This document shows, one piece after another, positions 50,948-61,300 of a stretch of 64,000 bases of DNA. Under the pieces are notes generated by a model that ran no database searches, was not told the origin of the DNA, and worked only from the letters and a program-made list of their open reading frames with translations. The position numbers and the translations under genes are program-made. Each line of letters starts with the position of its first letter. The stretch's first letter is position 1. Origin of the DNA: Limnomonas spitsbergensis (taxonomy: Eukaryota; Chlorophyta; Chlorophyceae; Chlamydomonadales); assembly GCA_037349105.1 (NCBI GenBank), contig JAYJMM010000080.1:682001-746000 (forward strand). Reading direction: 5' to 3'.

Positions 50948-53900
50948 GCTTGCGTCACTGCAGCTGATGCTACTCCTTCAGGATAACATTTCAAAATTCG
51001 GCCGAGTCGCGTGCGTGATCAGGCGATTTACGCAGCGTCGGGTCAGGGGCGGGAGATTATTTTGTCGTCCCTCTTATTTCTGAAGTTTGCATGGCGCGTG
51101 CAGCCTTTCAGCCAGGCAGCAGATCCAATTTACTAATCTCAGTCCCTGAGTTGCTGCAGCTGCAGACCCCCAAGAAAATGACGATAGCACTACAATTGTG
51201 TACGGCATGCACACGTGCGTGCTGTCCTTTACGAGCTTAAAAGCGGTTGGTTGGGCTGCTTTCGGGTGATCCAGACCTTCATTCACGTCCAGATTGACTT
51301 AAACTGCGATAGTTAGGAGTACCCAGGCAAAGTATGACATCGGGGTTATCATCTCGAATTTAGGCGGCTACGGCTGACAGCTCTATGCCTGGGCCGAGAT
51401 CCTTTTATTCGACTCCCATCTGGACTCCCATGCACTGCATGGAAGTTGAAGTTGTACCTTCTGGTCACATCAACTTTCTCTGTTCTTCGGTTTGCCCCAC
51501 CTTGCTCATTCTAAGACGTCTTGTGCAAGGTTTACTGTCGCAGTGCAGGCAATAGCAGCAAAAACTTGACGGCGTAATGAACGCTGCTGCCCAGTGGCCA
51601 CTGCCATTATCAGTGCATGCATGCATTAGCATGCATCATGTGATGATCACCTGTTGCGGCGATGTGGTCGTGAGTGCATAGCATGGAAATTCTGGCATGG
51701 ATGCTCACTAGCTCAGGTACGCGGCCGAGCCTTTTTGAGCAGGGCCCAGAGGTGTAACGTCATTGACTAGCTCAGGTAACAAGTATTCAGAGGAGTATCC
51801 AGTGCTTGCATGTAGGTTGGCGAGGCTGTGCTGTACTTGCAGAGTTTGCTGATGACCCTCTCTAGTATTTAATTGGGCATGGCGTTGAAGTATAAAATTT
51901 TCAACCCTCCAAGGCCATGACACGCACTCAGTGGCGGGTTGACTGCTGACCACTTTGCCATGCAGCCACAGCTTTAAAGTCTTAACGGGTATGCTGCTGC
52001 TATTCGGGATGGCATCCCCTTTCACGCACCAAACCTCTCTTAACGTCCTTTCCTTCCCGGCCTTTCGATTTTCGCATTACACCCTTTCCTGTTTCCCTAT
52101 CCTGCTATTTTCTTGCTTTCCTTCCCCCAACTTTCCTCCTTCCCCAAAAGTTGGGCACCCATATTGCCGATCCCTCAGAGTTGGGCCCTGAGTTGTGAGG
52201 TTATTAACCAGACCGTACACCGCATAGTTGGTGGGTGCATGTTCCTAGCCTTTGCACAGCCACGGGCCCTTCCCTTGCATCTCACGCTCATTCGACGTGG
52301 CCACTCTCCATGCTGCTTGCTTCCCTCCTGCAGATTACTAATATGCAAGGCTCTAGTGTTGAATACCGTAGCTATTCTCCGTCCGCGTCTAGGCTTGATG
52401 ATCTGTCAGCACACAAAATAACAGAGCACGGTGGTTTTGGATATGCCTCGATGCCTGGGCTTCCAGAATATAGTGGGCTGCGGGTATGCCTCGTTGCAAG
52501 GGATCCTCTTCTCCCACAAAATATATGAGTTTGGGTATGTTTGTTCTGGCGCGCTCAGCTACATCACGAACTACAGCTTAGAGGCTTGTAGCAGCAAGCC
52601 TTACTGCTCAGGCCACAGACTGGAGGCTGGTCAAGGTTTGGCCCTATTGGACGCATTGACGCTATACCAGCAACTGGTTGATTTCCACAGCATGCAACTG
52701 ATCAAAATGTTCGTGTGAGGGTCCACAAGTTGCTTACTTGCTTGTGAACACAAGTTCTCTGTGCCTTTTGGGGCCAAGGGACTGTGGGAAACTGTAAATA
52801 CGTAAAACCGACCTGCAACGCTTGACTTCAAGCAGGCGCATAAAACAGCTTCTAAATGTTCAGCTGCAACAAAAAATGTGTAAGATACAGCCCCAGCAGA
52901 AAACACTAATAATGTACAGCCCCAACTGAGTCAAAGTCACCTGGCGAAAGTAGTGAACAGTATGATGTTGCTCTCCGGTTATATCATGCTTTAGCTTCAA
53001 TTCCACTGCATCACATCTTTAGGCCACAGGAGGCGGGTGCAGCAAGCCCAGCTGTTTGACCACCGGCTATGGGCCGCTCAAGGTGTTGTATCAAACTATG
53101 AATTGGTGCAGTGGCGGTCATATGGCAGTCCCCTGAACTTGTCATGGTAGGCACTAAAAAGGCGATGGCATACTGCACGGTGCCATGCGCCAGGTTTTTC
53201 TTGCATGCAGCCATGACTCAAGATGGAGGACGGTGGACATCATGCACATGACCATTAATGCACTGTTGTACATGAACATGAACGGACAAGTCATGTAATA
53301 GACAAATATGTCCGGTAATGTACTTTAAATACATGACCAGTACTCCTGTACATGTGCATAAATAGACCACATATGGACTAATGTACGAAGTAATCTGATT
53401 TACAGTTTGAGATAATAGAAAGCTCTTCCTTCACCTGGCCCAGAAGCATCTGAGTATGCCTTTACTCCACTTCCCATCCCACGTCTTTCTATGCCCTCCC
53501 AACCAAACTTGTCTTCCCCTGCACACTCCCAGGCTTCTTCTGAAAGGGCCGTCTCACCGGGAATGGACCTTCCGGAAGCATTGCCTGCCGTAGCGGAAGT
53601 TTTTTAGGGCAGGCCCACTCCGCCGTCTTATTGCAGGCGTGATGGGGCGCCAGATGGAGCACCGGGGCAACAGATTGACCGTCACATGATTAGAGCTGCT
53701 CACGAGGACAAGCGCCTGAGCTCATCTGGCGTGTTTTGTGACACGTGCCTTCCAAACTTTATTTGTCACATTCTTGTCACGCAGCCCTCCATCGTGGAGG
53801 ACAGAAGAGCCATGCAGCGCATGGGCAGCACTTCATCGTGTTCAGTACTTCAGTACACGCCTTCAAAGCTCTCCCCATCGCACTTCAAGGAGTCGCAGAA

Positions 53901-54219
53901 CCAGTAGCCTGCGGGAGGGGAGGAGCACTCCACTGGTATGGAGTTCTGGAGGGCAGTTTCAGCCACAATTCGGCTGCATCACGGCCTACGTGCAGTAACC
54001 CCTACCTGCTTGGGCCAACGGCCGCAAGCCGGTCAAGGTTTGGTCCACATAGGCCCTGTGGCACCTGCCCAGCAGCCTGCTAAGCATTGCCCGGTGGGCA
54101 CCAAAATACTCACGGCAGCTCACATTGACATCAGCAGCAAAACATACTTTTGTTTCAAAGTGACAGCTGGGCGGTACGGCGGTTAAACACAATGTAACTT
54201 TCCATGCTACCAGGGGATG
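50948..54219. other. intergenic region, no gene recognised
   Basis: Presumed 5' flank of the SANT gene and 3' flank of the 54-57 kb gene. It contains relatives of the terminal-repeat family (51717-51765, ending CAGAGGTGTAACGTCATTGA, and 52140-52205), a GCATGCATGCAT cluster near 51615, a TACATG/CATGTA-rich stretch (53260-53390) able to fold on itself, and members of the CAAGGTTTGGTCC family (52630, 54032). Open frames are short and lack supportable splice partners. Confidence 0.5.
54032..54115 (+). repeat. dispersed repeat (CAAGGTTTGGTCCACAT family), copy 1
   Basis: CAAGGTTTGGTCCACATAGG, then CCCTGTGGCACCTGCCCAGC, then CTGCTAAGCATTGCCCGGTG, then GGCA. An inverted relative lies at 55085-55172 inside the next gene. 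Short related pieces occur near 52630, 57165 and 62615. Confidence 0.6.
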
Positions 54220-57200
54220 CTACCGTATTGAAAGGCGTGTTTCAGTACCAGTGCGGTAGTCAAAAATACAAGTTGCGAAAATCACCAGCTCATGCCACAT
54301 CTGCGCTGCAGCGGGCTTGGCTCTGAGTCTCACCGTCGTACCGCCCGCCCACGCGCTGTACATGTGTGAACTCGTACACTCTTTCCTCACGGCTGTTGGT
54401 CCCAATCACGTGGACTCGCTGCAGCCACCGGTTGTCATCCACCTAAAAATGGTTTGGGTCGGATGAAGATGAAACATCCTCTGTCATAGGCCCACAAACA
54501 AAAGAAAAGCCTACCAGTACAAGAGAAGGCTTAAGAAAGACCGTATGGTATGACACACGTAAATATGACAAACATGCCCTGAAGTTCAAATTTGAGACAT
54601 TTGGTGTCCGAGGAGACACGTACCCTCTAACCTCAGATTTGAGTCCATTGGGGGCCGAAAAGGCCCGTCATGGGACCTGCTGGCCACCAACCGATGGCCG
54701 AATTTGAAAGCTTTGAAAACAACGGCACTGTCTGGTTGGCTGAAATTGCCACCTCCACTAACCTGCACAGATCCCAGCAGATCCGCTTGCTGGTGCTCAA
54801 GCAGCGTGTTGTAGGGCGGGGAGTGGAGGACGCGCCGAAAGCGCTCAAACTGGCCAAGGTCCATTTTTCGCCTGCGCACAGCGGAAACTCTTGAGTCCAT
54901 ATTTATAGATCGGGACAGCGATTCTCTGCTTAGGAAAGCATTAAGGGTCATACTTCAGGGGTCAGGGTTCTTGAATTGGGGCAATTTAGACGTGTGAAAA
55001 TATCACCCGGTCAAGCATCAATATGGAGACGCTATCAAAGCTATTTTAGCTTGCATCGTAGATTGGTGGCAAGTCCCAGCCTGGATGGGCTGCTGCAGTA
55101 ATGCCCACCAGACAACCTTTGCCAGACCTCTGGGCAGCCATCACCGGGCCGATGTGGACCAAACTTTGACCGATTTACAGCCTAAGTCTTCGGCAGCAGG
55201 ACATTCTGCACGAGCCCCCCACAGCCGTACGTCGTGACGTACCTGAATCGTAGCTGATCCAGGAGCAACCTACACCCCTAAACCCTACATTAAGTAGGGA
55301 ACCGCTGGGGCACCGCGGACCCGGTGAGACCCAAACACACGGTTCAGCAGCATGAGCTGCCTCAAGCAATCGTCCATGCTTGTATCGGGATATATTCCAT
55401 GCCAGAGCAGGCACAGACACGTATTTAGAAGCCTGAGATCCTAAGGCCCCCCCCCCCCAATACCTTATATAATAACACCTGCCTGAGCCCAGGATCGACC
55501 TTCATCTACGAGTCTAAGACCGTCTGCCTCAGACTTCAATCTGGACTGACCCGAAATAACTGCACCGTTCGAACGGGCTGAAGTTTGCAAAGCGGTACAT
55601 GATCTCAATGCCATGGTCTGGCCAGGGGTCGTTGTTGTCTCTGAGGGCCTGGAGGGAAGAGGAGGAGGGCGGAAGATTGGTGATCCAGCTAATTCGTCTC
55701 GGAGGGGAGTACGATTTACTACAGTCTGATGGATCGGGTCCCAAATGACGTAGTGGGTATTTGCGAAGGTTCCACCAGAGTTCACCTAGTGGTTCACTGG
55801 GGTTTACCTAGTGGTTCACTAGGGTTTACTATGGTGTACGATTGTACGCATGTTTCTACATTTGAGCTGACCATAAAGCTGCTTTAATTCGTGAATCAGC
55901 CACATTTAGGGTAGGCTGAGGAGGGTCTGAGGCGTGAATGGATCAGGTTAAAAAATGACTGAGGATTTTGCCAAGGTTCGCATTTGAGCTGGCCTACCAA
56001 CCAGTTTCCAACTTAGCACCCAGTGACATTTACGGGAGGAGGGTCTGATCGATGCTTGAACAGGTTGCAAGGCAACCTAAAGCAGGGACGCTCTAAGGTT
56101 TTACTAGGTTTTACTCACTATGGTAGCAGATTCGAGCTAGGCCAATAGGTGGCTTGAAATTCAAAATGCGACTTACACCTGCAGCTGTAGTTGCAAGGCA
56201 CGTCTTCATGGGTCGTTTTTGACTCGGTACCCCATAGCCAGTCACACCTGCAGCTGGAGGTGCAACGCCACCTCCTTACTGAACTCAAAGCTCGGCCATA
56301 GCTCCAGCCTCTTCCTAGGCATGGAGAGTACCTGTTGAGAGGAATAAGACAAATATTTGTTTTCCTGTTAAGAGGAAGGAGAAACACAAAGCAAATTTAC
56401 TTTCAAACTCCTGTCACTTCCTTTTAAACTCTTGTCACTTCCTGGGCACAGTGATCACCTACAGTGAGGACCGGAAAAGAAAATAAACTGTACTTTTCAC
56501 AGTTCCGTGCCTCTTTGGGGGGCAGGGTGAGCACCTGTGGCGAGTTGGTAGAAATTCACTCTTCTGTCATAGCTTGCAAGTTACTCAGAACTTCGTTCAC
56601 CGAAGTGTGCTCAGAAGGGTCTGACCGTCTGTTTTTCTACCGAAGGGATGTGCTGGTATTGTGCTCTGGTAGTGCAGTTTGTTTACCGAAAGATTACAGG
56701 TATCCTAGGATTGACCAAATATTTTACCATAGGTTTGCAAAATGGTTTCCTTTTGTTTCATTACCGCAAGATTTTAGAATGCAGGGTCATCAGAAGGATT
56801 TTAAAGCAGGGTGATCCCAAGTTTATGTCCATCCTCTTCAAGCGCCACCGGGTTCTTTTGCCGTTATGATCACACTCCGGCAGAAGTGTGATCATAACTG
56901 GCGCTGTGCGTCATGCACATGGTATCAGGACAACGAAACAATAAATTGCCGCATCAACACCTCCCCACAATTCTCCCCGCTCCCAGCAGCTCTCTGCTGC
57001 ACTTTTTAATTTAGGGTACCTGTATTCAAGCTACAATTCAGCTACAATGCGGCCTGCATCCAAGGGTCTAGCGCAGCACGCCTTGGGGCCACTGGCCGAA
57101 ACACTTTTGGCCACAAAAAAACTCCTCATCGGCCCAGACATGCTTGCCTGGCAGCCTGTCAAAGGTGGTCAAAACCCTGGTCAAAACGTTGCCCACTACG

Positions 57201-57611
57201 AAAAGCGGTCATAAGCACTGTGCGGCAGTGCAAGAAGATATGCCCCGCAGCCGTGGACGAGCTCCGTACCTGGCCATTATCTAGGAAAATGTAGCCTCCG
57301 AAAGGGTCGTCAGGATCCGCTGGTGCACCCTCTTCCTGACCCGAGGTGACGTTTTTGTGACTAGGGCTCTTGTTCGCATGGTCGCCGCTGCTGCCGCCGC
57401 GGTGGCTGGGGGGGCCCACAGCGGAGCATGGAGCGCAGAGCTGCCGCGGTGGATGCAAGAGCTCCAGTGGGAAGCGCTCTCGTCGTGCCTTGGAAAATGC
57501 AGGGCTGGCGGGAAGCGATAGCTAGATGGTTGGGTAGCAGGAGTTGCGCCCTCGGACCTCAGGGCTCCACGCACTGAACCTGGCGCGATATGAATTCAGA
57601 GTCTTCTGCAT
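54220..57611 (-). CDS. conserved plant/algal protein of unknown function, probably plastid-targeted (7 exons)
   Basis: Exons (minus): 57580-57611, 57270-57504, 56248-56331, 55551-55648, 54763-54871, 54334-54442 and a tentative last exon 54220-54305. Phases agree throughout (753 nt, 250 residues plus stop). The start MQKTLNSYRASPAFSKARRE is basic and Ser/Ala-rich like a transit peptide. The conserved part reads DPFGGYIFLDNGQ, MPRKRLELWPSFEFSKEVAL, ALRDNNDPWPDHGIEIMYRF, ANFSPFERCSYFG, DLGQFERFRRVLHSPPYNTL, then RVHVIGTNSREERVYEFTHV, QRVGGRYDG. I recall the 'P.HGIEv.YRF..f.PF.R..YFG..DLGQFERFRR' pattern from uncharacterised plant chloroplast proteins; no biochemical role is known to me. The family usually ends with a 'DG.W.T' motif that I could not find, so the last exon is uncertain. 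Exon 1 was chosen because its GCC-AG donor phase fits exon 2. Confidence 0.72.
55085..55172 (-). repeat. dispersed repeat (CAAGGTTTGGTCCACAT family), copy 2, inverted
   Basis: Minus-strand reading CAAAGTTTGGTCCACATCGG, then CCCGGTGATGGCTGCCCAGA, then GGTCTGGCAAAGGTTGTCTG, then GTGGGCAT. It sits in intron 4 of the 54-57 kb gene, inverted relative to the copy at 54032-54115 about 1 kb away. Confidence 0.6.
56160..56215 (-). repeat. donor junction echo in the 54-57 kb gene
   Basis: GACTTACACCTGCAGCTGTA, then GTTGCAAGGCACGTCTTC at 56169-56206 copies the exon 3 end AGTCACACCTGCAGCTGGAG, then GTGCAACGCCACCTCC at 56240-56275. Confidence 0.75.
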
Positions 57612-58338
57612 GGGAGGACGTTGCGTCTGCGTGATCGGGATGAGGTCGATTGGGTCAAGGTGAGACGACGTAAGTGTGCGGGCGCGGGAAAGGTCTGGGG
57701 AAAGGAGGTCAGCGCGGGAGAAAGTGTGGACAAGACATGGATAGATCAGGGGTCAAAACCAGGGGTCAAAACAAACCTGAAACAATTATGAAGCAAGCGA
57801 ATTTGAGATTGATCAAGCACTGTCAGTGCACACGGATCGCTGTGAGAATGCACACCCATTGCAAACCATGATTTAATTGTTCCGTATATAATCCACTTGG
57901 CCAGCTACAAATCTAAAACCACAAATAAGATGCGTCACCAGATCTATGCAGGATCTGACCCTCCGAGAATTGCCGATGTCCCGGGTTGTCTGCCCCGGGA
58001 CCGACCCATTTCCCCATGAACTTTCCCCTGCAAAACAGGCTTGTCAGTTGTCACGCTCCCCGGTCCGATTTCAGGAGGGCGATGAAGTGGCGAGGAGGGG
58101 CAGAGAAAGGGGGTACGGCACCTGAAATTGTACGACATGCGTTCTGCATGCCTGGCACACGCCCCCGCACGCATCCACCTTCCGCACTTTTCTAGCAACG
58201 CTTCGTCGCTGCCTGCATTACGCACGTTCATTCTGTCCGTGCTCACACAACTAGCAAACGCGTAAACTGGTAAACACACATCCCATCCAAATTTGTCTCC
58301 TTTCAAAACCCTTTTGAACAGCGCCCGGGACGGTATCC
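57612..58338. promoter_or_regulatory. divergent intergenic region between the plastid-type gene and NCA1
   Basis: The two start codons face away from each other across 727 bp, so both promoters must lie here. A TATA-like CGTATATAATCC occurs at about 57882-57893. GTCAAAACCAGGGGTCAAAA at 57753-57772 is a short direct repeat. I see no other defined element. Shared regulation is possible but not shown. Confidence 0.45.
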
Positions 58339-61300
58339 ATGTCGTGTCCTTTCAAGAGGTTCAGGCTGTCGGGCCAGCAAGCAAACACCAAGAAGCCCTC
58401 CGGCGAGGGCGCTGACACCGGCAGCAGCCAGCAACCAGCCAGCGCGTGCCCGTTCACCGGCTCTTTTGCTCCCCCGCCTGCCACTACGGGACGTGACGCA
58501 GCTTCAGCTCAAGCAAACACCATCACCACTGCGCTCCCCGGGTGCGTCAGCCAGATCGGGGCCGTCTGCTGTCGATGAAGGGCTAACCTGATGACGCACC
58601 TCCGCCTGAGCCCAGCGCACGCTTTGGAGCCTGCATTGTAGTTTTGGCACCGTTTACGCATCCGCCCATAAGACTTCATCGAAAACGCTAGAAAATGCAA
58701 GCGGGGCGAAAAAGCAGTCTTGGGTCCTTGATATGGGTGGCCACCGGCCAGCAGTTGTAGCCAATGTAGAATGGAGGTTGGATCCGCCCAGGATGGATAC
58801 GCCCGAATCTTTGAGATCAACACAAGCTTGGATCAGCAAGATTTTCTCCTCCTACCCTCCAAGGCTCCAACGTTACTGGTCTGCTAAATCATTGGCCTAT
58901 CTCACTGAAGTTGCATGGTGGCGGTGTTGAGGTTCTGAGGGTGACTTCTGAAGTAATGGCATCTAGTGCCAGAGGTCAGGACTCATCTTCCATGGCATGG
59001 CTGCATGAACCCGCACTATTCTCTTCAACATCTGTTGATTTTTGTCAGTGCCAATACTCAACATGTGTTGAAGAGAGCGGTGCGGGTCCATGCAGCCATG
59101 CCACAGAAAATGAGTCCGATCAGGACCAAGCGCCAGGGCCGGGCTGTCCATTTGAATCTTTAGACACAGTCTCCCCTCTTCCGGCTCGTACTGTCTGGCC
59201 CTTCTGAGAAAGGCCCTAAGGGTGGGAGGTGCTGTGCAAACCTGCCCGTCTTAACCCTTAACCTGGAAAGGCTCTTAGGATGAGAGTTACTGTGGAAACC
59301 CTGCCATCTCAATACCAGACAGATGCAACACGAATCCCAGCATCCTCGCTGAGTCTCTGCTGTCTACCACTGCTCCCTCCTTTAGTTACGCAGGGGTCAA
59401 CCCCATAGGCTCGGGCACTCGGATTGGACTGCCTCGTAACTCCTCCCTGCTTACTTTCGCCACAGGGCCTCAACTCCCCATCTGTCCACATCAGCATCCA
59501 GCTCCGAAACCGCCTCAACTGCTTTAGGGACCTTGCTGACTCAGCAGCACTCGAGTACGGCCAGGAGCTCTATGCCCCGGCATGAGTACTCGACCGAGGC
59601 TGCATCGTCACCCAAGACCGCTGCCCGTGGCCGCCGCGCCGCTGCTGCCGCCTTCGGCGATGAGAGCGGGGAGTGGGGAGGGGTCCCGACGGGGAGTAGC
59701 AGGGAGCGGAACGGGTCACCAGTTTCTAACGGTGCCCAAGCAGATTCCGAGCCTGTGTCCTCTTCGTCCTGCCCACTAGGCTACTCCGCCTCCGCAGCGC
59801 CCAGCGCGGCGGCCTGCCCGTTCGGGTTCACCTCATTGCCCGCTGTGCCGGTAGGACCGCTGCCGCCCAGGCCTGGCCCGGGCGCAGCGGTGGCGGAGCC
59901 GGCCGCGGTCTGCCCGTATGGCTACTCGGCAGCCTCAGCTGGCCCTGCGCTGACGCCGTTCCAGTGCAGCCTATGCCGCACGTTCCTGCATGCCTGCGCG
60001 GCACTACAGCCGTGCGGGCACAAGTTCTGCAGGTTCTGCGTGGCTCCGTTCCGAGACTGCCCGGTGTGCGGCGCAGATGTTAAGGAGCTCAGAGATGACC
60101 CGGAGCTCCAAGGTGCCTGGGGGGTCTGCTGGGGCCGGCTGCGGGGCCCGCTTAGTATCGCAGCACCTCGCTAACCCTCGAATCTGACTGGAATATGGTG
60201 CCAGAAATTGTTAAACAGTACCTTAATGTACCGGTATCTCTCTCTCAAATTCATTGAAAAGCGTTGATCAGGGAGGGAATGCAAAACATATGTGCACTCA
60301 ACCCTAACCCTGTCTGCACGCGTATCTTTATTCAGGCCAAGTGGACAGGTTCCTTGAGGCCCACTGCCGCAGCGCTGCCCGGTCGAGTATTACCGGCTCC
60401 ATGGAAGGGCCCAGCCCCACCCAGACGCCTGCCGCTGCTGTAGCCGTGCTTGCCGTGTCACAGTCCGGGAGCGGAAGCGGGCGGGCGGACTTCTTCCTCC
60501 GTCTAGGAACACAGGCATTGGTTGGGGGCAACGCGCACGCAGCTTACGACAGGTGTGTGTGTGTGTGAGTGTGTAGGATGTAAGTCAGGTTTCTCCAACA
60601 AAAGCCAATACTTGGACCGGTATGCCCTCAACTAACGCTGACGAAGGGCAACCTGCATTCTATTCACAGCAGGTGTGCAGTGGATGGAGGATCCTGAATT
60701 CCTGACCCCTTGAACATATGATGGTTCTCAGACTGGAGCTGATGTTGGACCCCATCCTGACCCCTTTCTCCACTGATGGATCGCAGGCTGGAGCTATGCA
60801 GGTCGGAGCTGGTGATGAAGCAGCAGGATGTCGCTGCTGGGATAAACACCCGGAAAGATGAAGAACAGGAGGAGGCGCCTGGAGGAGCGACATCTAGCGC
60901 CCCGTCTCACGCGCATCAGCAACAGGAACAACATGACCAGCAACAACAGCAACAGCAGATGTCACTGCCTGAAGCGCGTCTGGCATGCCAGCTGGGTGCT
61001 GTGTTGGGGTTGCAGGCGGACTGCTGCCGCAGGGTGGGAGATGCAACAAGGGCGGAGAGGCTGTATGCGCAGAGTGCTGAGGTGCTGGCACCACATGCAT
61101 CAGATGATACAGAGGTGAGCAGAGTGAGAAGAGGGGGAACAGGGAGTGGGGGGTGACAGAGAGGAATGAGAGGCTGGCACCACAGGAATTGGAGGATGCT
61201 TAGGTGGGACGGGTGGCTAGGTAGGACATATGGGCTAAGGTGGGAAAGTTGGCCCACTTTCTTCCTCTTGTGTGACTTGCACCCGGAACTCACTCTTTGC

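Noticed and set aside
50209..50994. Minus-strand open frame of 261 codons across exon 2
   Set aside because: It reads exon 2 in a frame that breaks the chain, runs through the 65-bp repeats, and has no family-like features.
53686..54186. Overlapping plus-strand open frames of 73-112 codons
   Set aside because: Three frames open over the same stretch, overlap the dispersed repeat, and show no recognisable domain or splice partner.
58911..59207. Plus-strand open frame containing GCPFESLD as an extra NCA1 exon
   Set aside because: The motif is suggestive, but I could not find an acceptor and donor pair that keeps phase with exons 1 and 2, so it was left out of the model.
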